Shown here: in pieces, positions 1 to 8,550 of the stretch
How positions within the stretch are numbered: the stretch's first letter is position 1
Layout of the letters: every line of letters begins with the position of its first letter
Translations under genes and position numbers: made by a program
Source of the DNA: an uncultured Collinsella sp.
GTDB lineage: Bacteria > Actinomycetota > Coriobacteriia > Coriobacteriales > Coriobacteriaceae
NCBI GenBank assembly: GCA_900752425.1
Contig: CAADVE010000188.1
Span: 1 to 8,550 of the forward strand
Length of the DNA stretch: 8,550 nucleotides
Direction: 5' to 3'
Notes under the pieces: model-generated
The model's input: the letters and a program-made list of their open reading frames with translations, nothing else
The model's database searches: none
What the model was told of the DNA's origin: nothing

Positions 1-2
1 AC

Positions 3-497
3 GTCCACCGTCTTGAGGTTGAGCTGCCCAACGGTCACCGCAGCGCCCGCGATATCGTTCGCCATCCGGGTGCGGCGGCCGTTGTGGCACTGACCGAGAG
101 CGGCAAGATCGTGCTGGTGCGTCAGTACCGCACCGCCATCGACCGCGTGACGGTCGAGATTCCCGCCGGCAAGCTCGATCCAGGCGAGGACCCGCTCGAT
201 TGCGCCAAGCGCGAACTGCATGAGGAGACCGGCTTTAGGGCTGGTCGTATTCGCTTTTTGACGTCGATTGTCACGTCCTGCGGTTTTTGCGATGAGATTA
301 TCCACATCTACTTGGCTACCAAGCTCGAGTTTGATGCGCCCAACCCCGATGATGACGAGTTTGTCAACGTGGACCTGGTGCCGCTGCACGAGCTGATCGA
401 CGCCGTACTCGACGGCAAGATCGAAGACGCTAAGACCGTCGTGGGCGCCTTGGCATGCGATAGCATCGCGCACCGCCTTGGGGGCACGGAGCTCTAG
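3..497 (+). CDS. Nudix hydrolase, ADP-ribose pyrophosphatase-like (5' truncated)
   Basis: The reading frame is open from the first complete codon at position 3, so the true start lies outside the window; about 164 residues are visible. A complete Nudix box is present at 168-236: G-x5-E-x7-R-E-L-x-E-E-x-G-F, starting at the Gly of AGKLDPGE, with all the metal-binding acidic residues in place. The segment before it (ELPNG, then IVRHPGAAAVVAL, and VRQYR after it) is typical of the ADP-ribose pyrophosphatase branch, whose members cleave ADP-ribose or related nucleoside diphosphate sugars to AMP and a sugar phosphate in the cytoplasm. Family membership is secure from the motif, while the exact substrate is inferred. 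The gene ends with TAG at 495-497, and a perfect hairpin begins two bases later. Another Nudix substrate cannot be excluded. Confidence 0.9.
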   Translation, partial: VHRLEVELPNGHRSARDIVRHPGAAAVVALTESGKIVLVRQYRTAIDRVTVEIPAGKLDPGEDPLDCAKRELHEETGFRAGRIRFLTSIVTSCGFCDEIIHIYLATKLEFDAPNPDDDEFVNVDLVPLHELIDAVLDGKIEDAKTVVGALACDSIAHRLGGTEL

Positions 498-498
498 C

Positions 499-524
499 TT
501 ACGCGGTTTTACCAAACCGCGTAA
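499..524 (+). terminator. Perfect 11-bp hairpin after the Nudix gene, possible terminator
   Basis: The arms TTACGCGGTTT (499-509) and AAACCGCGTAA (514-524) are exact reverse complements around the four-base loop TACC. It begins two bases after the Nudix stop codon, where a terminator would be expected. No run of T follows on the + strand (the next bases are CGAGTC), so it is not a classic Rho-independent terminator. It could instead stabilise the 3' end of the mRNA, or be part of the larger repeated element at 539-636. The pairing is seen directly; the role is inferred. Confidence 0.45.
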
Positions 525-538
525 CGAGTCGACGCTGC

Positions 539-636
539 AAACGCCCCTAAGCGGCAATCTGCCTTTCAATCGTCGCTCGCGTACCGAAGTACGCGTCGCT
601 CCTCTTTCAAGGCACCTTGCTCGCTTAGGGACGTTT
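539..636. repeat. Long imperfect inverted repeat (candidate intergenic repeat or structured RNA)
   Basis: The two halves fold on each other as one long hairpin. From outside in: AAACG (539-543) pairs with CGTTT (632-636). After one mismatch, CCCTAAGCG (545-553) pairs with CGCTTAGGG (622-630). After a one-base bulge, GCAA (554-557) pairs with TTGC (617-620). After a 2x2 mismatch, TGCCTT (560-565) pairs with AAGGCA (609-614). A large internal loop follows (566-577 and 596-608), and the tip is CGCGTAC (578-584) pairing with GTACGCG (589-595) around loop CGAA. The words CTTTCAA (563-569, 604-610) and CGTCGCTC (571-578, 594-601) occur twice as direct repeats in and around the internal loop. No protein is encoded. 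Such structure in an intergenic gap resembles REP, BIME or MITE-like elements, or a structured RNA. I do not recognise a named family. The rest of the gap (637-744) shows no gene and no promoter I could defend. Confidence 0.65.
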
Positions 637-744
637 TCGCTGACGTTGCTAGAACATCGGCGTTATGTTTGTTGGGACGCTTTGTTTTCAGCCCGACCGG
701 CTCAACCGGATTTATCACGCTATTTATTTCTCTTCGAGGACTGC

Positions 745-2517
745 ATGTTTAAGAGGTTTCTTTCGTATTACGAGCCCCAGATGGGGCTTTTTGTTGCTGA
801 TACTGTTTGTGCTCTGGTGCTTGCCGCCATTGACCTTGCTTTTCCTATTATTCTGCGTAATCTGACCGGTGGGCTATTTACTCAGGGTCAGGCTGCCATT
901 ATGCAGGCGCTCGGCATGATCGCGGTGGGCTTGGTGCTGATGTATGCCGTCCGCTGCGCCTGCCGCTACTTTGTGAGCTATTGGGGTCACGTGATGGGCG
1001 CGCGCATGGAGTCCAAGATGCGCGAGGACCTGTTCGACCAGTATGAGCGCTTTAGCTTTGCGTACTTCGACCGCAACAGCTCGGGCGACATGATGAGCCG
1101 CGTGGTCAACGACCTGTTCGATATCTGCGAGGCGGCGCATCACGTGCCCGAGTGGATCATCATCTGCGGCATCGAGATCATCGGCTCGTTTGTGATCCTC
1201 TTTACCATCGCCCCGGTCCTGGCGCTCGCCATGGCCGTGGTGACGGCGGCGTTTGCGGTCATCATGTTTTGGCAGAACATGCGCATGCGCGAGGTATTTA
1301 GCGACAACCGCAAAAAAATCAGCGGCATCAATGCGCAGCTGCAGGATTCGCTGGCGGGCATGCGCGTGGTCAAGAGCTTTGCCAATGAGGAGACCGAACG
1401 CTTCAAGTTCCGCGCCTCGAACGACCGCTACCTTTCTTCCAAGGAGAACATGTATCACGCCATGGGCGTCTATACCGCGACGTATGGCCTGCTCTCGGGT
1501 GTGCTCTATGTGATCGTGGTGCTGCTGGGCGGCTGGCTGGTCGCCCAGGGACAGCTGCAGGCGGTCGATATGGCGACCTTTGCACTCTATATTTCGCTGT
1601 TCTGCACGCCGCTTGAGACGCTCGTCAATTCGGCCGAAACGTATCAGAAGGCTATCGCCGGCTTTAAGCGTATGGACGAGGTGCTCTCGACCGCGCCGGA
1701 TATCCAGGACAAGCCGGGCGCTACGGATCTGCAGGTGACTGCCGGCGCCGTGGAGTATCACGACGTGTGCTTTAACTACGAGGATGTTGAGCTGGGCGAG
1801 GGCGATGCCGACGAGCGTCTCGTTATCGACCATATGGACCTGTCTATCAAGCCCGGGCAGACCATCGCTTTGGTTGGCCCTTCGGGCGGCGGCAAGTCCA
1901 CAACCTGTTCGCTGCTGCCGCGCTTTTATGACGTGGCTGCCGGATCCATTAGCATCGACGGCCAGGACGTGCGTGATGTGACGCAGCAGAGCCTGCGTCG
2001 TGCCATCGGCCTGGTGCAGCAAGATGTGTACCTGTTCGATGGAACGATCGGCGAGAACATCGCCTACGGCAGGCCGGGCGCTACGGCAGGAGAGATCGCC
2101 GAGGCCGCCCGTCGCGCCAACATCGATGCCTTTATCGAGTCGCTTCCACAGGGCTATGACACGGTCGTGGGCGAGCGCGGCAGCCGTCTTTCGGGCGGAC
2201 AGAAGCAGCGCGTTGCCATCGCGCGCGTGTTTCTCAAGAACCCCAAGATTCTGATTTTGGACGAGGCGACGAGTGCTTTGGATAACGAGAGCGAGGAGGC
2301 GGTGCAGGAGTCACTCGAAGAACTGGCGCGCGGCCGCACCACGATTATCATCGCCCACCGTCTTTCGACCATTAAGCATGCCGATGAGATTGCGACCGTT
2401 GAGCATGGTCGCGTTGTGGAGCGTGGCACGCACGAGGAGCTTCTCGCCCGTGGCGGCACCTATGCCCGTTACTATCGAATGCAGTTCGAAGGTGCGCGTG
2501 CGCACGAGCTCGACTGA
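745..2517 (+). CDS. ABC exporter half-transporter (fused membrane and ATPase domains)
   Basis: This 590-residue protein has the standard type I ABC exporter build. The N-terminal membrane domain (about residues 1-310) has hydrophobic segments near 15-38, 52-72, 136-156, 158-177, 246-268 and 275-292. The ATPase domain (about 335-590) has A-loop Tyr345, Walker A GPSGGGKST (378-386), Q-loop Gln near 425-426, signature LSGGQ (482-486), Walker B ILILDE with catalytic Glu507, and H-loop His538. All catalytic residues are present, so it should be an active ATP-driven exporter working as a dimer in the cytoplasmic membrane; the substrate cannot be read from sequence. An acidic insertion (about 346-358) follows the A-loop. 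I chose ATG 745 because it starts the family-like sequence MFKRFLSYY and has GAGGA at 736-740. An in-frame extension back to 478 looks non-coding and would run through the repeat element. The first 40 or so codons are richer in T than the rest. Confidence 0.93.
   Translation: MFKRFLSYYEPQMGLFVADTVCALVLAAIDLAFPIILRNLTGGLFTQGQAAIMQALGMIAVGLVLMYAVRCACRYFVSYWGHVMGARMESKMREDLFDQYERFSFAYFDRNSSGDMMSRVVNDLFDICEAAHHVPEWIIICGIEIIGSFVILFTIAPVLALAMAVVTAAFAVIMFWQNMRMREVFSDNRKKISGINAQLQDSLAGMRVVKSFANEETERFKFRASNDRYLSSKENMYHAMGVYTATYGLLSGVLYVIVVLLGGWLVAQGQLQAVDMATFALYISLFCTPLETLVNSAETYQKAIAGFKRMDEVLSTAPDIQDKPGATDLQVTAGAVEYHDVCFNYEDVELGEGDADERLVIDHMDLSIKPGQTIALVGPSGGGKSTTCSLLPRFYDVAAGSISIDGQDVRDVTQQSLRRAIGLVQQDVYLFDGTIGENIAYGRPGATAGEIAEAARRANIDAFIESLPQGYDTVVGERGSRLSGGQKQRVAIARVFLKNPKILILDEATSALDNESEEAVQESLEELARGRTTIIIAHRLSTIKHADEIATVEHGRVVERGTHEELLARGGTYARYYRMQFEGARAHELD
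773..792 (+). other. Terminator-like hairpin inside the start of the ABC gene
   Basis: AGCCCC (773-778) and GGGGCT (783-788) pair perfectly around loop AGAT, and T continues to 792, giving five T in a row from 788. This is the shape of an intrinsic terminator, 28 bases inside the reading frame. The same bases encode Glu-Pro-Gln-Met-Gly-Leu-Phe in what looks like a normal exporter N-terminus, so the structure may be accidental. If functional it would act as an attenuator or pause site. No competing antiterminator was found upstream. Confidence 0.35.
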
Positions 2518-2536
2518 TTGATATGACAGGAAGTTT

Positions 2537-3502
2537 ATGGCTGACAAGAACCCTTTGACTCCGGAAGAAGTGACGGAGTTATTCTCCGAAATCGATGCAT
2601 CCGGTGTCTTGGATCCCACGCTTGCCAAAAAGCGCACCGAGCGCATGCGCGAGAAGGAGGCGGCGGCCAAGCGCGGTGACAAAGCGGCGCTAGCGCAGCT
2701 GCGCAGCGAGGACCGCGCGAGCCAGGCAAAACATATCGACCCGCTGTCCGAGGACGATCCTTCGGGCTCGCAGGTGAGCCATACCATTACGAAGACCGCG
2801 ATGGCCGTGGTCATCGGTATTTTGGTGCTGATCGTGGGCATGCAGATCGGCTACGGCGTGATGCGCCGTCTGAATACCGCCAACCTGTCCGAGAGCGTTT
2901 CAGTCGATACCGTTTCGACGGCGCTGAAGGGCGGCCTTGAGTGGGGCAACGGCTTTACTCAGTTCCCGCTCGACTTTACCGTCGATGAAGCCGATGAGCG
3001 TACGGGCACGGTCGAGGTGACGGTGTTGGACACATCGTCTGCCAACGAGCTCGAACTGCTGTCCAACGGGCAGATTCAGGCCGCGGCGCTTGCGACCAAC
3101 GCGCTGCTCAACGATAAGATTGACCGCGTGGTGTATAACGTTCACGCCTATATCGACGAGGATAGCAACATTCAGCACGATTCCTTCTTTGGCATGTTCC
3201 CCGCGCGCGGCCACCAGAGCGCCATTTTGACGTTCGTGTGGACCAAGAGCTCATCCAACGCCACGAGTATCGACTGGAAGATGCGCATCGTGAGTATGGA
3301 TGACACCATCGCCGAGCGCATTCAGAAGCAGGTGAACTCGGTGTCGTCGTTGATTGAGGACCCGGTGGTGAGCCAGACCAAGATTGACGAGGAAAAAGCC
3401 GAGCACGATCTGGAGCATCGTCTGCATGGCCGCGAGATTTTCCGTGGCGGCAAGCCCGATCGCACACCGTCCGAACTGCTGGAGCAGGACAAGAAAAAAT
3501 AA
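2537..3502 (+). CDS. Uncharacterised single-pass membrane protein
   Basis: I do not recognise this 321-residue protein. Residues 1-85 are hydrophilic and highly charged, with a basic, Ala-rich, helix-prone stretch at about 29-62. One clear membrane segment spans about residues 87-109 (TAMAVVIGILVLIVGMQIGYG). Residues 112-280 look like a folded mixed domain, and the last 40 residues are charged, ending in DKKK. There are no cysteines and no signal peptide. Topology is ambiguous: a cytoplasmic N-terminus is the simplest reading, but Arg110-Arg111 directly after the membrane segment argues the other way. ATG 2537 is preceded by AGGAAG (2528-2533). It lies 19 bases after the ABC transporter stop and ahead of a shared terminator, so the two are probably co-transcribed. 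It could be an accessory or unrelated membrane protein; no function is assigned. Confidence 0.85.
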   Translation: MADKNPLTPEEVTELFSEIDASGVLDPTLAKKRTERMREKEAAAKRGDKAALAQLRSEDRASQAKHIDPLSEDDPSGSQVSHTITKTAMAVVIGILVLIVGMQIGYGVMRRLNTANLSESVSVDTVSTALKGGLEWGNGFTQFPLDFTVDEADERTGTVEVTVLDTSSANELELLSNGQIQAAALATNALLNDKIDRVVYNVHAYIDEDSNIQHDSFFGMFPARGHQSAILTFVWTKSSSNATSIDWKMRIVSMDDTIAERIQKQVNSVSSLIEDPVVSQTKIDEEKAEHDLEHRLHGREIFRGGKPDRTPSELLEQDKKK

Positions 3503-3508
3503 GACGCC

Positions 3509-3549
3509 ATCATCCCGCGTGAGCCACAAGCCCCGCGGGATGATTTTTT
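3509..3549 (+). terminator. Rho-independent terminator of the ABC transporter/membrane protein unit
   Basis: ATCATCCCGCG (3509-3519) pairs perfectly with CGCGGGATGAT (3534-3544) around a 14-base loop, followed by six T at 3544-3549. The stem begins seven bases after the stop codon of the membrane protein gene. This is a classic intrinsic terminator, and it separates the upstream unit from the carAB operon. Confidence 0.93.
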
Positions 3550-3572
3550 AATCCCCGTCCCAGAGAAATCAT

Positions 3573-3590
3573 TATGCATAGAAAGTCATA
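3573..3590. promoter_or_regulatory. Candidate ArgR-like operator upstream of carA
   Basis: The 14-base core TGCATAGAAAGTCA (3575-3588) agrees at 12 of 14 positions with my recalled degenerate ARG-box consensus (TG-A/C-AT, four A/T, AT-G/T-CA). It lies in the AT-rich stretch 3564-3623 of an otherwise GC-rich window, about 60-70 bases upstream of the proposed -10 box. Only one convincing box was found; ArgR sites usually occur in pairs. Carbamoyl phosphate feeds arginine synthesis, so control by ArgR is biologically plausible but unproven here. Confidence 0.3.
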
Positions 3591-3619
3591 ATTATCATTT
3601 CGTAAACATTTCGATGAAA

Positions 3620-3651
3620 TTAACGCCATGAGGCATGCTTGCGGTTACAAT
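3620..3651 (+). promoter_or_regulatory. Probable carA promoter
   Basis: TACAAT at 3646-3651 matches the sigma-70-type -10 consensus at five of six positions. It would place the transcript start near 3658-3660, giving a leader of about 50 bases made up almost entirely of the PyrR-like hairpin. The best -35-like hexamer is TTAACG (3620-3625), four of six matches with a long 20-base spacer, so the -35 assignment is weak. The -10 box is flanked by an inverted repeat, GCGGT (3641-3645) and ACCGC (3652-3656). Confidence 0.45.
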
Positions 3652-3672
3652 ACCGCGAGGCCTAACTACACA

Positions 3673-3706
3673 CCTTTAAGCCGGTCCTGTGAGACCGGGA
3701 AGGAGA
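3673..3706 (+). promoter_or_regulatory. PyrR-binding RNA element overlapping the carA ribosome binding site
   Basis: The leader folds into an upper stem CCGGTC (3681-3686) with GACCGG (3693-3698), closed by hexaloop CTGTGA (3687-3692), which fits the CNGNGA loop known for PyrR-binding RNAs. UUUAA (3675-3679) on the 5' side and the purine-rich AAGG on the 3' side match other conserved parts of that family. The lower stem CCTTT (3673-3677) pairs with GAAGG (3699-3703), which contains the core of the carA Shine-Dalgarno AAGGAG (3700-3705). No terminator lies between this hairpin and the gene. The likely mode is therefore translational repression by UMP-bound PyrR, as described for mycobacteria, rather than transcription attenuation as in Bacillus. 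The fold and motif match are seen; PyrR binding is inferred. Confidence 0.78.
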
Positions 3707-3709
3707 ATT

Positions 3710-5149
3710 ATGGCGAACAACCATACCGCGGGCGCTGCCGCCCGCACCTTCGCGCCCAGCGAGCTTTGCCAGCGTATGCTGGCCAAAACCAGCAAGGGCA
3801 CCTGCGGTCCCTGCATCCTGTATCTTGAGGATGGGACCATTTTTTATGGACGTGCATGCGGCGCCGAGGGCACCGCGACCGGCGAAGTCTGCTTCAACAC
3901 CTCGCTCGAGGGCTACTTTGAGGTCATGACCGACCCGAGTTATGCCGGCCAAATCGTAACCATGACCTATCCGCAGATCGGCAATTACGGTATCGACGAG
4001 ACCGACGTCCAGTCGGCCTTCCCCGGCGACGCCGTGCGCCCTGCGAGCGCTCCGGCTATGCGCGGCATGATCGTTCGCGACATGTGCGCCACGCCTTCTA
4101 ACTGGCGCTCGGCCGTCAGCGTGCCGGAGTACCTGCGCGCTCACGGCATCGTCGCTATCGAGGGTGTCGACACCCGCGCCCTGGTGCGCCATCTGCGCGA
4201 TAATGGTTCCAAGATGGGCATTATCTCGACCGAGATCTTCGACGTCGACGAGCTTGCCGAGCGTCTGGCCGCAGCGCCCACGCTGGTAGGCGAGAACCTG
4301 GTCAAGACCGTGAGCTGCCCTGAGCCCCACGCCTTTGCCGCCGTCGACCTGCCTGCCACGCATGACTTTGCACTTGCGGCTGCCGCTCCTGCCCGTCACA
4401 AGGTGGTCGCCTACGACTGCGGTGTGAAGCGCGGTATTCTGGAGGGGCTGGTCCGCGCCGGCTGCGACCTTACCGTCGTGCCGTGGGATACGCCCGCCCA
4501 GCAGGTGCTCGACATGAATCCCGACGGTGTCTTTTTGTCCAATGGCCCCGGCGACCCCGACGCTGTGGTGGAGACCTACGAGCAGGTGCAGCAGCTGATC
4601 GGCAAGGTGCCGGTCTTTGGCATTTGCCTGGGCCATCAGATGATCAGCCTGGCCTGCGGCGCCCAGATGGAAAAGCTTAAATTCGGTCACCGCGGTGGCA
4701 ACCAGCCGGTCATGAACCTGGTAAGCCGTCGCGTGGAGATTACCGCGCAAAACCATGGCTTTGGTCTGCTGTTCCCCAGCTTGGGCAAGCTTGTCCCCGA
4801 GCTTTCGGGCGGCGAGACCGAGCATGCGGCCGATGGGGATCTGCGCGTCTGGGTGCGCCGCGGCATCGCGCCAGTCGTGATGAACGAGCGCTTCGGCCGC
4901 ATTCGCCTGACGCATGTGAACCTCAACGACGGCACCGCCGAGGGCATCCAGCTGCTCGACGCGCCGTGCTTCTCGGTGCAGTACCACCCCGAGGCCTCGC
5001 CCGGACCCACCGATGCCCACTATCTCTTTACCGCCTTTACGCGACTCATGGACGGCGAGGAGAACTACCTGGACATCGACACCGCGAAGGACCGCCTGCA
5101 GGGCTGGAACTTTGCCGAGTCCGAGACCGCTGAGACCGAGGAGAACTAA
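3710..5149 (+). CDS. carA: Carbamoyl-phosphate synthetase small (glutaminase) subunit
   Basis: CarA hydrolyses glutamine and passes ammonia through a tunnel to CarB. The N-terminal CPSase small-chain domain (about residues 35-190) contains LEDGTIFYG, TGEVCFNTSLEGYFEVMTDPSY and GVDTRALVRHLR. The class I glutaminase domain (about 230-450) has nucleophile Cys306 in GICLGHQ and catalytic His426 and Glu428 in YHPEAS, so the triad is complete. At 479 residues it is about 100 longer than the 382 of E. coli CarA. The excess is an N-terminal extension of about 33 residues, a 36-residue insertion between NHGF (348-351) and LTH (400-402), and an acidic C-terminal tail. I chose ATG 3710 because AAGGAG (3700-3705) precedes it by four bases; the in-frame GTG at 3689 lies inside the PyrR hairpin. 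It is one base from carB and clearly in the same operon, with expression likely set by the PyrR leader. Confidence 0.97.
   Translation: MANNHTAGAAARTFAPSELCQRMLAKTSKGTCGPCILYLEDGTIFYGRACGAEGTATGEVCFNTSLEGYFEVMTDPSYAGQIVTMTYPQIGNYGIDETDVQSAFPGDAVRPASAPAMRGMIVRDMCATPSNWRSAVSVPEYLRAHGIVAIEGVDTRALVRHLRDNGSKMGIISTEIFDVDELAERLAAAPTLVGENLVKTVSCPEPHAFAAVDLPATHDFALAAAAPARHKVVAYDCGVKRGILEGLVRAGCDLTVVPWDTPAQQVLDMNPDGVFLSNGPGDPDAVVETYEQVQQLIGKVPVFGICLGHQMISLACGAQMEKLKFGHRGGNQPVMNLVSRRVEITAQNHGFGLLFPSLGKLVPELSGGETEHAADGDLRVWVRRGIAPVVMNERFGRIRLTHVNLNDGTAEGIQLLDAPCFSVQYHPEASPGPTDAHYLFTAFTRLMDGEENYLDIDTAKDRLQGWNFAESETAETEEN
5138..5143 (+). promoter_or_regulatory. Ribosome binding site of carB inside the end of carA
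   Basis: GAGGAG lies seven bases before ATG 5151 and within the last codons of carA (the Glu-Glu-Asn end). It fixes the carB start and rejects an in-frame reading that would begin at 5013 inside carA. The one-base gap between the genes suggests translational coupling. Confidence 0.85.
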
Positions 5150-5150
5150 C

Positions 5151-8465
<3,315 letters not shown>

Positions 8466-8550
8466 TGTGACCTGTCCGGCCGGGGCGGGAGGGGCCGAGA
8501 TTTCCCCCTTTCGCTCCGGCTGCAAGCAGAGTCGCTCAGGAGGAAACTCG
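8466..8550 (+). other. Spacer after carB with ribosome binding site for a gene beyond the edge
   Basis: The 85 bases after the carB stop encode nothing visible. They include a G-rich patch (8482-8494: GGGG, GGG and GGGG runs) and a weak 5-bp hairpin, CGGCC (8477-8481) with GGCCG (8493-8497), but no T-run, so I do not call a terminator. AGGAGG at 8538-8543 is a perfect Shine-Dalgarno with seven bases left before the edge, so a start codon is expected at or near 8551. The next gene may belong to the same operon. A pyrimidine gene such as pyrK or pyrD would fit, but this cannot be seen. Confidence 0.6.

Noticed and set aside
478..744. N-terminal extension of the ABC transporter starting inside the Nudix gene
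   Set aside because: The extra 89 residues run through the hairpin and inverted repeat, look non-coding, and exporters of this family start near MFKRFLSYY at 745, where a ribosome binding site is present.
640..744. Promoter for the ABC transporter gene
   Set aside because: TTG- and TAT-like words occur, but no pair has a suitable hexamer match and spacing, so none is called.
874..2022. Open frame of 382 codons antisense to the ABC transporter
   Set aside because: It is His/Ala/Arg-rich with no recognisable domain and lies opposite a gene with intact catalytic motifs.
3689..3709. GTG start for carA at 3689
   Set aside because: It lies within the loop and stem of the PyrR-like hairpin and has no ribosome binding site, while ATG 3710 has AAGGAG at ideal distance.
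5013..5150. carB reading frame extended upstream to 5013
   Set aside because: It overlaps the conserved end of carA in another frame. ATG 5151 has GAGGAG seven bases upstream and begins with the usual CarB N-terminus.
8466..8530. Terminator after carB
   Set aside because: Only a weak 5-bp hairpin and C/T-mixed sequence are present with no T-run, and a strong ribosome binding site follows, so read-through into the next gene is more likely.

Overview
The window carries five protein-coding genes, all on the + strand. Base composition is moderately high in GC, and genes often sit close together with purine-rich Shine-Dalgarno sites. The CarA/CarB proteins, the PyrR-type RNA leader and the general codon use suggest a high-GC Gram-positive bacterium, most likely a member of the Coriobacteriia such as Collinsella. 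That placement is inferred from recalled resemblance; no search was run.

Layout. Positions 3-497 are the 3' part of a Nudix hydrolase gene of the ADP-ribose pyrophosphatase type, truncated by the window edge. The gap 498-744 has no gene but holds two strong structures: a perfect 11-bp hairpin (499-524) and a roughly 98-base imperfect inverted repeat (539-636). A complete ABC exporter half-transporter (745-2517) follows. Nineteen bases later comes an unrecognised 321-residue protein with one membrane segment (2537-3502). This two-gene unit ends at a textbook intrinsic terminator (3509-3549).

Positions 3551-3709 form an AT-rich control region. It contains a candidate ArgR-like operator, a plausible -10 box, and a short leader that folds like a PyrR-binding RNA hairpin whose lower stem pairs with the ribosome binding site of the next gene. 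Then come carA (3710-5149) and carB (5151-8465), one base apart, which encode the two subunits of carbamoyl-phosphate synthetase. The last 85 bases are a GC-rich spacer ending in a perfect AGGAGG site, so another gene probably starts just outside the window.

Function. CarA releases ammonia from glutamine. CarB combines it with bicarbonate and two ATP to make carbamoyl phosphate, the shared precursor of pyrimidines and arginine. The leader suggests that UMP, through PyrR, shuts off carA translation by hiding its ribosome binding site. The arginine branch may also act through the candidate ArgR site, but that is much less certain. The most notable items are the PyrR-type leader, the unexplained inverted-repeat element at 499-636, and the long extra segment in the CarA glutaminase domain. 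Apart from that uncharacterised repeat element, I see no clear sign of a new multi-gene system; most of the window is core metabolism and housekeeping.
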